64,000 nt of DNA from NCBI RefSeq assembly GCF_003096655.1, contig NZ_QEKQ01000007.1:180291-244290 (forward strand). Direction: 5' to 3'. The notes beneath the pieces are model-generated. The model saw only the letters and a program-made list of their open reading frames with translations, ran no database searches and was not told where the DNA came from. The stretch is from Tamilnaduibacter salinus (GTDB lineage: Bacteria > Pseudomonadota > Gammaproteobacteria > Pseudomonadales > Oleiphilaceae). Made by a program: the position numbers and the translations under genes. This document shows, one piece after another, positions 24,156 through 31,844 of this stretch (positions within the stretch are counted from its first letter, which is position 1; each line of letters begins with the position of its first letter).

Positions 24156-25188
24156 AGCGATCATTCCGGGCCGGCTCCTGAGCCGGCCCGTTTTTCCGGT
24201 AATCCCGGGGCGACATCCCGGTGTAACGACGGAAAGCGCGACTGAAACTGGCGGTATCCGCGAACCCCAGCTGCTCGGCAATCACACCAATGGTCAGATC
24301 CATTCTCATCAGTCGGGACGACGCTTCACGCATCCTGACGTCTTCGACCAGCGTTGTGTACGTTAGCGAGCGATCCGCAAGTTCTCTCTGGAGCTTTCGC
24401 GCCGAGAAACCCAGCCTGCGGGCCGCAGTCGAGACGTCCGGGACTTCCGGGAATGACGATCGGATCAATGCCGCCAGGGACTCTTCCGGCGCCTCCGCCG
24501 TATTACGGTAGGCGCCATCGTTTCCGGCAAGGGTCAACCCTTCCGGCCAACGCCTGCCCCCATCAACCTCCAGCGTCTGCTCCAGCAACTGGGCCGGAAC
24601 ATAAACGCCGGCGTACTGATCGCTAAAGAGAACCTCTCCGGGAAGCCTCCGGTAACCTTTCAGATCGTTAGGCCTCTCATAATGAAAGTGCGCCCTCATG
24701 GCCGGAGAGGACGGAATACCCAGGCGAACCAGATTGTGCATTATAGCGGCAACAATGGACTGCACGAGAAAGCGTGCCATATCGTCCGGCAAATCCGGCT
24801 CCAGAAAGACACGAATGAAGACATCCTCCCCACCCTCAAGAGCAATTCGGCTAAGCCGAGAAATGCCCTCGTAGTGGTCCGAGAACAGCTGGATCGCCTC
24901 TCGGATGGTGGGTTGAGCGCTGGCCGCATACCCCAGAAGTCCAAGATCTGACAAATGAAGGTTCTCGCCGAACTCCAGACCCAATGTGTCTCGGCCGATA
25001 CGCTGTATACCGTAACGCACGATCTTCTGATACCGGTCCTGGTCCAGCAGCGCATCGACCTGCATCATCGCTTCTGGCGGAAGATCGACCGCAGCCAGTA
25101 TGTCCGTAAACGGAATACGCTGTTTGTCGACAAGAAACGCAATAAGACGACGGGGGAAATGAGCCGGAAGTGCTATCTCACGATCCAT
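24142..25188 (-). CDS. AraC-family transcriptional regulator
   Basis: The 348-residue protein has an N-terminal arabinose-binding-type domain (PF12625-like; LGLEFGENLHLSDLGLLGYAA) and a C-terminal pair of helix-turn-helix motifs (STAARRLGFSARKLQRELAD; IGVIAEQLGFADTASFSRAFRRYTG). Relatives regulate lipid, amino-acid or alkane catabolism. It converges on the acylase gene with a 14-base overlap, and its final codons carry that gene's terminator. It is a candidate regulator of the neighbouring lipoprotein enzymes, which is inference only. Confidence 0.88.
   Translation of the reverse strand: MDREIALPAHFPRRLIAFLVDKQRIPFTDILAAVDLPPEAMMQVDALLDQDRYQKIVRYGIQRIGRDTLGLEFGENLHLSDLGLLGYAASAQPTIREAIQLFSDHYEGISRLSRIALEGGEDVFIRVFLEPDLPDDMARFLVQSIVAAIMHNLVRLGIPSSPAMRAHFHYERPNDLKGYRRLPGEVLFSDQYAGVYVPAQLLEQTLEVDGGRRWPEGLTLAGNDGAYRNTAEAPEESLAALIRSSFPEVPDVSTAARRLGFSARKLQRELADRSLTYTTLVEDVRMREASSRLMRMDLTIGVIAEQLGFADTASFSRAFRRYTGMSPRDYRKNGPAQEPARNDRFTDC
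24167..24195 (+). terminator. Terminator of the acylase gene inside the araC-type CDS
   Basis: The perfect 10-bp stem CGGGCCGGCT / AGCCGGCCCG with a CCTG loop (24167-24190) is followed by TTTTT. On the opposite strand the same bases encode the C-terminal residues of the AraC-family regulator. Confidence 0.85.
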
Positions 25189-25586
25189 GGCGTCCCTTCT
25201 GAGAACAATGCCGTAATCTGTTGATATCTCATCTCAATTCGTCTGAGCACTGCAATCGGGAACCTGAACACCTGAGACCAGCCCAGTCATAATGCTCTTG
25301 TCTAAAAATACCAATAATTATCAACGATATTGCCAGTCCCCAGCACAAAAACACAACGGTTTCTCAGCTTTACAATCACAGAATCAGGCCACCACCAGAC
25401 ACTGTTTAAATAGCAGGCTCGACACCAGCCAGCGACGCCGAAGTCGGAGACATCGGCTACAGGTTAACGCCCGTGCCACTTTCAAACCTTCCGACGTTAA
25501 ACCCTTCAGAGCGACCCGTTCTGCCCATGCAGGATAAACATGCGCCCAATATGCTATCATTGATTGCAATGCAACGGAGGTTCAAT
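25189..25586. other. Intergenic region before fitAB: repeat fragment and candidate operator
   Basis: The first 240 bases are AT-rich with no recognisable site. At 25436-25462 lies one copy of the CCGAAGTCGGAGACATCGGC motif, then a TTTAAACC-type repeat fragment (25481-25520). A TATGCTATCAT -10-like tract (25549-25559) and the palindrome TTGCA-A-TGCAA (25564-25574) lie just upstream of the antitoxin ribosome site; the palindrome is a plausible FitA operator. Confidence 0.4.
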
Positions 25587-25829
25587 ATGGCATCCATCAC
25601 TATTCGTAACCTGGACGACGATCTGAAAGCGCAGCTTCGCATGGAAGCGGCCCGGCATGGCCATTCTATGGAGGAAGAAGTTCGGGTGATTCTACGGCAT
25701 CGCTTCTCCGGGAAGCCAGTAGGTGGACTGGGGAGCCGTATCCGGGAGCGCTTCTCGGTGGCTGGCGGGGAAGAACTCGCACTGCCGGAACGCCGCGACG
25801 CCCCACGAGCACCGGATCTGGGCGAATGA
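25587..25829 (+). CDS. FitA-like ribbon-helix-helix antitoxin
   Basis: The 80-residue protein opens with the ribbon-helix-helix MASITIRNLDDDLKAQLRME and the helix HSMEEEVRVILRHRF. A flexible, charged C-terminus would wrap the toxin. GGAGG lies 6 bases upstream of the ATG. It overlaps the PIN toxin gene by 4 bases (ATGA), the usual antitoxin-first order. Such antitoxins also repress their own promoter. Confidence 0.9.
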   Translation: MASITIRNLDDDLKAQLRMEAARHGHSMEEEVRVILRHRFSGKPVGGLGSRIRERFSVAGGEELALPERRDAPRAPDLGE

Positions 25830-26248
25830 TTCTTCTGGACACCAATGTGCTATCGGAGCTGATGCGGCCTTCCCCTGCGGCACGCGTGGTGGATTGGCTG
25901 GATCAGCAGCACGCTCGGGATATCGCCGTTACCGCCATCACGGTTGCGGAAATTCTGCACGGCATCGAGCGGCTGCCTGATGGCAAAAGAAAGCGCCGTT
26001 TCGCAACGCTCGCCGCCGGAATGTTTGATGAGGATTTCGAGAGGCGGATTTTTTCGTTTGATGCAGATGCGGCCGCCATCTACGCCAGCATAGTGGCTGA
26101 TGCCGAACGGAACGGATGCCCGGTATCGATGGCGGATGCACAGATTGCCGCCATTGCCCACCAGCATGAGGCAATGCTTGCCACCCGGAATACCGGAGAT
26201 TTTGAGCCGCTTGGTTTGGCGTTGATCAATCCTTGGGATCAGACCTGA
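25826..26248 (+). CDS. FitB-like PIN-domain toxin
   Basis: This is a 140-residue PIN-domain ribonuclease. The acidic metal-binding residues are in MILLDTNVLSELM (Asp5), TVAEILHGIERLP (Glu), SMADAQIAAIA (Asp) and ATRNTGDFE (Asp). PIN toxins cleave RNA until neutralised by the cognate antitoxin, here encoded just upstream. The module is flanked on both sides by repeat fragments, suggesting acquisition. Confidence 0.9.
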   Translation: MILLDTNVLSELMRPSPAARVVDWLDQQHARDIAVTAITVAEILHGIERLPDGKRKRRFATLAAGMFDEDFERRIFSFDADAAAIYASIVADAERNGCPVSMADAQIAAIAHQHEAMLATRNTGDFEPLGLALINPWDQT

Positions 26249-26249
26249 A

Positions 26250-26451
26250 CGGTCGCGAGCAGGCTCGCTCCTACAACGGGTCGTCTGCCCTGCTTTCTCG
26301 TCCGAAGGACGCTTTCCGTGATTTCCGTGTATTTTCGTGGCTAAATCAATCGGTCACCCTAAGGGCGACTCCGAAGTCGGAGACATCGGCCACAAGTGCC
26401 TTCTACAACCTTCCGACTTTAAAACCTTCAGACCTTTAAGCTTTCAATAAA
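26250..26451. repeat. Nested palindromic element, copy 2 (with REP)
   Basis: A REP-like palindrome GGTCGCGAGCAGGCTCGCTC (26251-26270) is followed by an inverted CCACGGAA arm (26303-26346). Next comes the two-hairpin motif ending CGAAGTCGGAGACATCGG (26351-26395) and a TTTAAAACC-type arm (26400-26451). It fills the gap between the convergent fitB and argG genes. Confidence 0.8.
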
Positions 26452-26452
26452 C

Positions 26453-26486
26453 AAAAAAGGGGCCATAACGCATCCGACCCCCTTTC
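26453..26486 (-). terminator. Probable terminator of argG
   Basis: On the minus strand AAGGGG and CCCCTT arms enclose a loop of about 15 bases and are followed by six T (26453-26458). It lies 25 bases past the argG stop. Confidence 0.65.
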
Positions 26487-26510
26487 GTTTCACGGCCGCA
26501 ATAGCGGTAA

Positions 26511-27722
26511 TCAGTAACCCCGCCCCTTGCCAGCGGCAATACGCAGCCGCAGCGCGTTGAGCTTGATGAAGCCTTCGGCGTCTTTCTGGTCGTAGGCGCC
26601 CTGGTCTTCCTCAAAGGTCGCGATTTTCTCGTCGAACAGGGAATCGTCCGACTGACGACCAATTACCTCGACATTGCCCTTGTACAGCTTCAGGCGGACG
26701 ACGCCGTTGACGTAGGTCTGGGTCTGGTCGATCAGCGCCTGCATGGCTTCGCGCTCCGGCGCCCACCAGTAGCCGTTGTACACGACTTCGGCGTAGCGCG
26801 GCATGATGCTGTCTTTCAGGTGGGCCACTTCGCGGTCGAGCGTGATGGACTCAATCGCGCGGTGGGCCTTGAGCATGATGGTGCCGCCCGGCGTCTCGTA
26901 ACAGCCACGGGACTTCATGCCGACGTAGCGATTCTCGACAATATCAATCCGGCCGATGCCGTTCGCACCCGCGACCTTGTTCAGGTGGCTGAGCACCTCG
27001 TGCGGCCGCATGGACTGGCCATCGATGGCCACGATATCGCCTTTCTCATAGGTGAGATCGATGGTCGTCGGCGTATCCGGCGCCTCCTCCGGCGACACGC
27101 TCCAGCGCCACATATCGTCTTCCGCCGGGGTCCAGGGGTCCTCAAGGTTGATACCCTCGTAGGAAATATGGAGCAGGTTCGCGTCCATGGAGTACGGCGA
27201 CTTGCCCTTCTTCTTCTCCACCGGAATATTGCGCTCGTCGCAATAGGCCATCAGTTTTTCACGGGAGTTCAGGTCCCACTCACGCCACGGAGCGATGACC
27301 TTAACGCCCGGCTTGAGCGCATAGGCACCCAGCTCGAAGCGGACCTGGTCATTGCCCTTACCGGTGGCGCCGTGGGAAATGGCATCCGCGCCGGTCTCGT
27401 TGGCAATCTCGATCAGTCGCTTGGAGATCAACGGCCGGGCAATGGACGTGCCCAGCAGGTACTCGCCTTCGTAAACAGCATTGGCGCGGAACATCGGGAA
27501 GACGAAATCGCGCACGAATTCCTCACGCAGGTCTTCGATGTAGATTTCCTCAACGCCCAGTTGCTTCGCCTTTTCGCGCGCCGGCTCAACCTCTTCGCCC
27601 TGACCGATATCGGCCGTGAAGGTCACCACCTCGCAGTCGTAGGTATCCTGAAGCCACCGGACGATCACCGAGGTATCGAGCCCGCCGGAGTACGCCAGAA
27701 CGACCTTGTTTACGTCAGACAT
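26511..27722 (-). CDS. argG: Argininosuccinate synthase
   Basis: ArgG joins citrulline and aspartate with ATP in arginine synthesis. The 403-residue protein has the PP-loop [13 protein letters not shown] at its N-terminus, then [15 protein letters not shown] [16 protein letters not shown] and [19 protein letters not shown] start at ATG 27722 (GGAG 9 bases upstream), not 27737, whose ribosome site would be only 2 bases away. The argG-motY-pyrC-rnt order matches Pseudomonas. Confidence 0.96.
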   Translation of the reverse strand: MSDVNKVVLAYSGGLDTSVIVRWLQDTYDCEVVTFTADIGQGEEVEPAREKAKQLGVEEIYIEDLREEFVRDFVFPMFRANAVYEGEYLLGTSIARPLISKRLIEIANETGADAISHGATGKGNDQVRFELGAYALKPGVKVIAPWREWDLNSREKLMAYCDERNIPVEKKKGKSPYSMDANLLHISYEGINLEDPWTPAEDDMWRWSVSPEEAPDTPTTIDLTYEKGDIVAIDGQSMRPHEVLSHLNKVAGANGIGRIDIVENRYVGMKSRGCYETPGGTIMLKAHRAIESITLDREVAHLKDSIMPRYAEVVYNGYWWAPEREAMQALIDQTQTYVNGVVRLKLYKGNVEVIGRQSDDSLFDEKIATFEEDQGAYDQKDAEGFIKLNALRLRIAAGKGRGY

Positions 27723-27795
27723 GCCGCATTTCTCCAAACATCAACAGGGACACCGCCGCCAGAACAGCGTCGGGTCATGTGGAAAGAAGACCGGT

Positions 27796-27824
27796 ATTGT
27801 ACGGCAGGACGGGGAATGAGCCAA
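27796..27824 (-). promoter_or_regulatory. Sigma-70 promoter of argG
   Basis: On the minus strand TTGGCT (27819-27824) and TACAAT (27796-27801) are separated by 17 bases. The leader would be about 65 bases. I see no clear ArgR box. Confidence 0.55.
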
Positions 27825-27840
27825 TTGGTGGGCTGTAACC

Positions 27841-27970
27841 GCCTTAAGGTTTTAAAGTTTTAAAGCCTGCAAGCATTAAGGCGGGTCAGTGTTCGAGGCT
27901 CGGCCACGAGAACCTTAAAACCTTCAGACTTTAAAACGTTCAAACCTTTGAATTCCGCCCGAAGGGCGAA
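27841..27970. repeat. Nested palindromic element, copy 3
   Basis: The outer arms are missing. A left TTAAGGTTTTAAAGTTTTAAAGC-type arm (27843-27865) and an inverted arm (27911-27951) enclose a GC-rich centre, followed by CGCCCGAAGGGCG (27957-27968). It ends directly at the motY stop codon (27971). Confidence 0.85.
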
Positions 27971-28876
27971 TTACCCACTCGCCCCATCGCCGTTTCCGCT
28001 ATCCGCCCGTTGAAGGACGGTGGTTTCGCCCTGACGCTCCAGGCGAATGGTGGCTCGGCGGTTTTTGCGTGGGTCGGCGTAGGCCGGGTAACGCTCGCCA
28101 TGGTAGCGCTGGATGATCATGTCTTTTTGGATGCCCTGCTGCTGAAGGTAACGAGCGACCACTTTCGCCCTTTCCTCCGACAGGGCGCGGTTGTCGATGC
28201 GGTTACCCTGACGATCTGTGTGACCATCGACGAAGATGCGCTCAACGGAGGGATCGGCTTCAACAAATTGCACGATCAGGTCCAGGCGCTGCCTGTGCTC
28301 GTCCGTCAGCGTTGAACCCCCCGAGTCGAATCCGATGCGTGATCGCCGGATCTGGTCATAGTTCACGGGCAGCAGCCCTGAGACGCAGGATTGATAGTCC
28401 TGCCAGGGACCACCGAAGTTGATGTTGGAGACCCGAACCCGGACTGGGTCGGCGCTGTACCGGGCCTCCTGAGTGATGGTTGGCGCCATGCCCCGGAGCA
28501 GACTGCGGGCCATGGAAAAGGCCTGGGGCGTTTCGATGTGTACAGGCCGTCGCTCACCGCTGACCGTCACGTTTCCCAACGGACGCGGGTCAACGCCCGG
28601 TCGCCATGCGGGCGCCTCAATCACCAACTCACCCCGCCCGGTCTTCATCAGGCGTGTCTGGGTCTCAAGATAGAACGTCAGGTCCTCACCCGCGCGGTGA
28701 TGAAATACCGCACGCCCATAGCCCGGCACCTCATGGGTCAGGGTGCAGGCGAAAACCGATCCGGAGTGATACCACTGGCTGTTTTCAATACCGGCGCCGT
28801 AGGCCGATCCCATCGCCTGGGCCGCCCCCAGGGATAAAAAGCCGGTCGCGACAACGGCCAGTGATTTCTGGAACAT
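27971..28876 (-). CDS. motY: Sodium-type flagellar protein MotY
   Basis: MotY builds the periplasmic T-ring around the basal body that anchors stator units. The 301-residue protein has a signal peptide (MFQKSLAVVATGFLSLGAAQA), an N-terminal MotY domain (YGAGIENSQWYHSGSVFACTLTHEVPGYG) and a C-terminal OmpA-like peptidoglycan-binding domain (FVDGHTDRQGNRIDNRALSEERA). It is far from the other flagellar genes here but next to pyrC, as in Pseudomonas. Confidence 0.93.
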   Translation of the reverse strand: MFQKSLAVVATGFLSLGAAQAMGSAYGAGIENSQWYHSGSVFACTLTHEVPGYGRAVFHHRAGEDLTFYLETQTRLMKTGRGELVIEAPAWRPGVDPRPLGNVTVSGERRPVHIETPQAFSMARSLLRGMAPTITQEARYSADPVRVRVSNINFGGPWQDYQSCVSGLLPVNYDQIRRSRIGFDSGGSTLTDEHRQRLDLIVQFVEADPSVERIFVDGHTDRQGNRIDNRALSEERAKVVARYLQQQGIQKDMIIQRYHGERYPAYADPRKNRRATIRLERQGETTVLQRADSGNGDGASG

Positions 28877-28955
28877 GGGAAGACTCTCCGGAACCGATTC
28901 CTCTATTGATCGTTTAACGGCGACCGCATCGCAAACTTTAGCCGGTCGCGAATCT

Positions 28956-28963
28956 GGTATACT
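28956..28963 (+). promoter_or_regulatory. Extended -10 promoter of pyrC
   Basis: TGGTATACT (28956-28963 core) is a good extended -10, 32 bases before the pyrC start. The -35 region is poor (TTTAGC, suboptimal spacing). Confidence 0.5.
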
Positions 28964-28995
28964 CCGGCTTCACATTTTCCGCCAAAGACCCATCC

Positions 28996-30036
28996 ATGAC
29001 CGATACGCTGACACTGACGCGCCCGGACGACTGGCACCTGCACCTGCGCGATGGCGATGTGCTTGGTGACACTGTGGCGGCGTCGGCCCGCTGTTTTGGC
29101 CGGGCCATCATCATGCCGAACCTCGTGCCACCGGTGGCGGATCTCGCTGCCGCAAACGCCTACCGCCAGCGCATTGAGCGGGCGATGCCAGCCGACAGCG
29201 CCTTCACTCCGCTGATGACGTTGTATCTGACCGGCGAGACAACGCCTGCACAGATCCTCGAGGCTCATCAGGCCGGTGTGCCGGCCGCCAAGCTTTATCC
29301 CGCCGGCGCAACGACCAATTCAGCATCTGGTGTACGGAACATCCGGGAGATCGACTCGGTGCTCGAGACCATGAGTGAGTGCGGCATGCTCTTACTGGTT
29401 CATGGCGAGGTCACTGACTCTGACATCGACATCTTCGATCGGGAAAAGATCTTTCTTGAGCGGGTCCTGGAACCGACGCGCCAACGTTTCCCGACGCTGA
29501 AGATCGTTCTGGAACACATCACGACGGCGGATTCGGCCCGGTACGTCCGTGAAAGCACGGATAACCTGGGGGCAACGATCACGCCTCAACACCTGATGTT
29601 CAACCGCAACGACATGCTGGTTGGCGGCATGCGCCCGCACCTGTATTGCCTGCCGATTCTCAAGCGCAACACGCATCAGCAGGCCCTGCGCGACGCGGTC
29701 GTCTCTGGTGACAGCCGTTTCTTCCTGGGAACCGACTCCGCCCCCCATGACCGGACGAAGAAGGAAAGCGCCTGCGGGTGCGCCGGGTGTTTTTCCGCGC
29801 CGGCCGCCATTGAGCTGTACGCGGACGTTTTCGAGGAGCTGGGCGTCCTGAATCAGTTGGAAGCCTTCGCCGCGTTCAACGGCGCCGACTTCTACGGCCA
29901 GCCGCGTAACACCGACACCATCACGCTGGTCCGTAAGCCCTGGACAGTGCCGGAGACACTGCCACTGGGGAGTGGTGAGATCCGGCCGCTGCGAGCCGGC
30001 GAGACTCTGAACTGGCAACTCGCCCGCACTGATTGA
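28996..30036 (+). CDS. pyrC: Dihydroorotase
   Basis: PyrC closes carbamoyl aspartate to dihydroorotate in pyrimidine synthesis. The 346-residue class II enzyme has the zinc motif [11 protein letters not shown], the carbamylated lysine segment [30 protein letters not shown] and the catalytic Asp in [14 protein letters not shown]. The stop overlaps a rejected TTG of rnt, and the true rnt start follows 11 bases later, so the two are cotranscribed. Confidence 0.97.
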   Translation: MTDTLTLTRPDDWHLHLRDGDVLGDTVAASARCFGRAIIMPNLVPPVADLAAANAYRQRIERAMPADSAFTPLMTLYLTGETTPAQILEAHQAGVPAAKLYPAGATTNSASGVRNIREIDSVLETMSECGMLLLVHGEVTDSDIDIFDREKIFLERVLEPTRQRFPTLKIVLEHITTADSARYVRESTDNLGATITPQHLMFNRNDMLVGGMRPHLYCLPILKRNTHQQALRDAVVSGDSRFFLGTDSAPHDRTKKESACGCAGCFSAPAAIELYADVFEELGVLNQLEAFAAFNGADFYGQPRNTDTITLVRKPWTVPETLPLGSGEIRPLRAGETLNWQLARTD

Positions 30037-30047
30037 CTGAGGTATCC

Positions 30048-30698
30048 GTGACCGAGAGATCCGACACGAAAACGCTCATGGCCGGCCGCTTCCGGGGGTT
30101 CCTGCCGGTCGTGGTGGACGTGGAAACCGCCGGCTTCAATGCGCGGACCGATGCCCTGCTGGAAGTCGCTGCCGTGATTCTGGAAATGGACGAGGAAGGC
30201 TGGATTCAGCCCAGCGATACCATTGAGCGGGCCATTCATCCTTTCGATGGGGCCAACCTGGAACAGGCCGCGCTGGATTTTACCGGCATTGACCCCTGGC
30301 ACCCGGAACGCAATGCGGACCACGAGCGGGATGCCCTGACCGAGATATTCAGCCCCATTCGCAAAGCCGTCAAATCGCAGGGTTGCAAGCGCGCCGTGCT
30401 GGTCGGCCACAACGCCACGTTCGACCACAACTTCCTGTTCGCCGCGGCCGAACGGGCCGACATCAAGCGCAACCCGTTCCACCCCTTCTCCACGTTCGAT
30501 ACGGCCTCACTGGCCGGGCTGGCCTACGGCCACACCGTGCTTGCCAAAGCCTGCGAGATCGCCGGCATCGACTTCAGCAACCGCGAAGCGCATTCAGCCG
30601 CGTACGACGCGGAGAAAACGGCGGAACTGTTCTGCAGCATTGTCAATCGCTGGAAAGAACTGGGAGGCTTTCCACCGAAAGGGTTTGAGTTGGGATGA
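30048..30698 (+). CDS. rnt: Ribonuclease T
   Basis: RNase T trims tRNA and other stable RNA 3' ends. The 216-residue DEDDh exonuclease has Exo [11 protein letters not shown], Exo [14 protein letters not shown] and Exo [21 protein letters not shown] start at 30048 is preceded by GAGG at 5 bases. It is the second gene of the pyrC unit and ends before repeat copy 4. Confidence 0.95.
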   Translation: MTERSDTKTLMAGRFRGFLPVVVDVETAGFNARTDALLEVAAVILEMDEEGWIQPSDTIERAIHPFDGANLEQAALDFTGIDPWHPERNADHERDALTEIFSPIRKAVKSQGCKRAVLVGHNATFDHNFLFAAAERADIKRNPFHPFSTFDTASLAGLAYGHTVLAKACEIAGIDFSNREAHSAAYDAEKTAELFCSIVNRWKELGGFPPKGFELG

Positions 30699-30713
30699 AG
30701 ATGAACAGGGTTG

Positions 30714-30856
30714 ACCACTGAAAGACACGGAAAATGACGGTCTTAAGGTTTTAAAGTCTGAAAGTTTGAAAGCGGGCAAGCGCCCGGGGCTCTGGCCAAG
30801 AGAGCTTTAGAACCTTAAAACTTTCAAACCTTAAAACCATCTTTTCCGTGGCAAAA
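30714..30856. repeat. Nested palindromic element, copy 4
   Basis: A short CACGGAAAA arm (30716-30735) is followed by TTAAGGTTTTAAAGTCTGAA-type arm (30742-30770). A GCGGGCAAGCGCCCG centre follows, then the inverted TTTAAAACC arm (30811-30840) and TTTTCCGTGGC (30842-30851). It lies between the convergent rnt and peroxiredoxin genes. Confidence 0.87.
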
Positions 30857-30905
30857 CCAACGAAAAACCCCGCTGACCAATCCGGCCAGCGGGGTTTTTC
30901 GTTGG
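30857..30905. terminator. Bidirectional terminator between rnt and peroxiredoxin
   Basis: The arms at 30857-30875 and 30887-30905 are perfectly complementary over 19 bp and include AAAAACCCCGCTG / CAGCGGGGTTTTT. A T-run is therefore produced on either strand. Confidence 0.9.
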
Positions 30906-30923
30906 CTCATGTGATCGCCTGGA

Positions 30924-31526
30924 TCACAGGCCTTCGGCGTTCTCCGCCAGGTACTTCGCAACGCCGTCCGGAGATTCTTCCATAGCGGCGTCGCCTTTCT
31001 GCCAGCCTGCCGGGCAGACTTCGCCGTGCTTCTCGTGGTACTGCAGTGCGTCCACGAGGCGAACCAGCTCATCGATGTTACGGCCCAGCGGCAGGTCGTT
31101 GACCAGCTGAGAGCGAACAATGCCGTTCTTGTCGATGATGAAGGCACCACGGAATGCCATGCCGCCTTCGGACTCAACGTCGTACGCCTGGCAGATGTCA
31201 TGGTTCATGTCTGCCGCCAGCGTGTAGTGGACGGGGCCGATGCCGCCCTTGTCTTCCGGCGTGTTCCGCCACGCGTTGTGCGTGAAGTGGGAGTCGATGG
31301 ACACACCGATGATTTCAACGCCGCGCTCCTTGAACTCGTCCATGCGGTGGTCCAGAGCGATCAGCTCAGACGGGCAAACGAACGTGAAGTCGAGCGGGTA
31401 GAAGAAAACAATGGCCGGCTTACCCTTGATGGTTTCCGCCAGATTGAACTCATCAACAATGGTGCCGTCGCCCAGAACGGCCGGTACGGTGAAATCCGGA
31501 GCAGGCTTACCTACCAATACGCTCAT
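30924..31526 (-). CDS. Typical 2-Cys peroxiredoxin (AhpC/TSA)
   Basis: The 200-residue thiol peroxidase has peroxidatic Cys51 in DFTFVCPSE and resolving Cys171 in HGEVCPAGW. It reduces hydrogen peroxide and organic peroxides with thioredoxin- or AhpF-type reductants. I start at ATG 31526 because AAGGAG lies 7 bases upstream. The gene order rnt-peroxiredoxin matches Pseudomonas. Confidence 0.95.
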   Translation of the reverse strand: MSVLVGKPAPDFTVPAVLGDGTIVDEFNLAETIKGKPAIVFFYPLDFTFVCPSELIALDHRMDEFKERGVEIIGVSIDSHFTHNAWRNTPEDKGGIGPVHYTLAADMNHDICQAYDVESEGGMAFRGAFIIDKNGIVRSQLVNDLPLGRNIDELVRLVDALQYHEKHGEVCPAGWQKGDAAMEESPDGVAKYLAENAEGL

Positions 31527-31628
31527 AGTGAACTCCTTGGTCAATCATTCAGTGGTCTGGCCCGGCGTGCCCCGCCGGACCTCGGGAAAAGGGATGTGTC
31601 GGCACTCGTCGCCAACCGAAGCGGCTGT

Positions 31629-31655
31629 ACTATACAGACTGAGGCATGACGCCTC
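31629..31655 (-). promoter_or_regulatory. Candidate peroxiredoxin promoter with palindrome at -35
   Basis: On the minus strand TATAGT (31629-31634) is a good -10 with no consensus -35. Instead the palindrome GAGGC-N5-GCCTC (31641-31655) covers that position, as at activator-dependent promoters. The rest of 31545-31796 shows nothing recognisable. Confidence 0.35.
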
Positions 31656-31796
31656 CATGTCAGCCGCTATTAAGATTGGCAATGAATGCCATAGGTCGCC
31701 ACTAACAGCGACCTGAACCGGATAGACAAAATAGATGGTTAGAGCGCCGGGTTCAACAGCGGCGCCGTAAGGATTCGTCCGTATAACGCAGGAAAC

Positions 31797-31833
31797 GTGC
31801 CGAAAGCGGGCCCGAGCGGCCCGCCTTCGGCAC
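31797..31833 (-). terminator. Strong hairpin after the acyl-CoA reductase gene
   Basis: A 16-bp stem with one mismatch (GTGCCGAAAGCGGGCC / GGCCCGCCTTCGGCAC, loop of 5) lies 11 bases past the stop. The T-run after it is weak, so termination efficiency is uncertain. Confidence 0.6.
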
Positions 31834-31844
31834 ACGGCAGGGCG

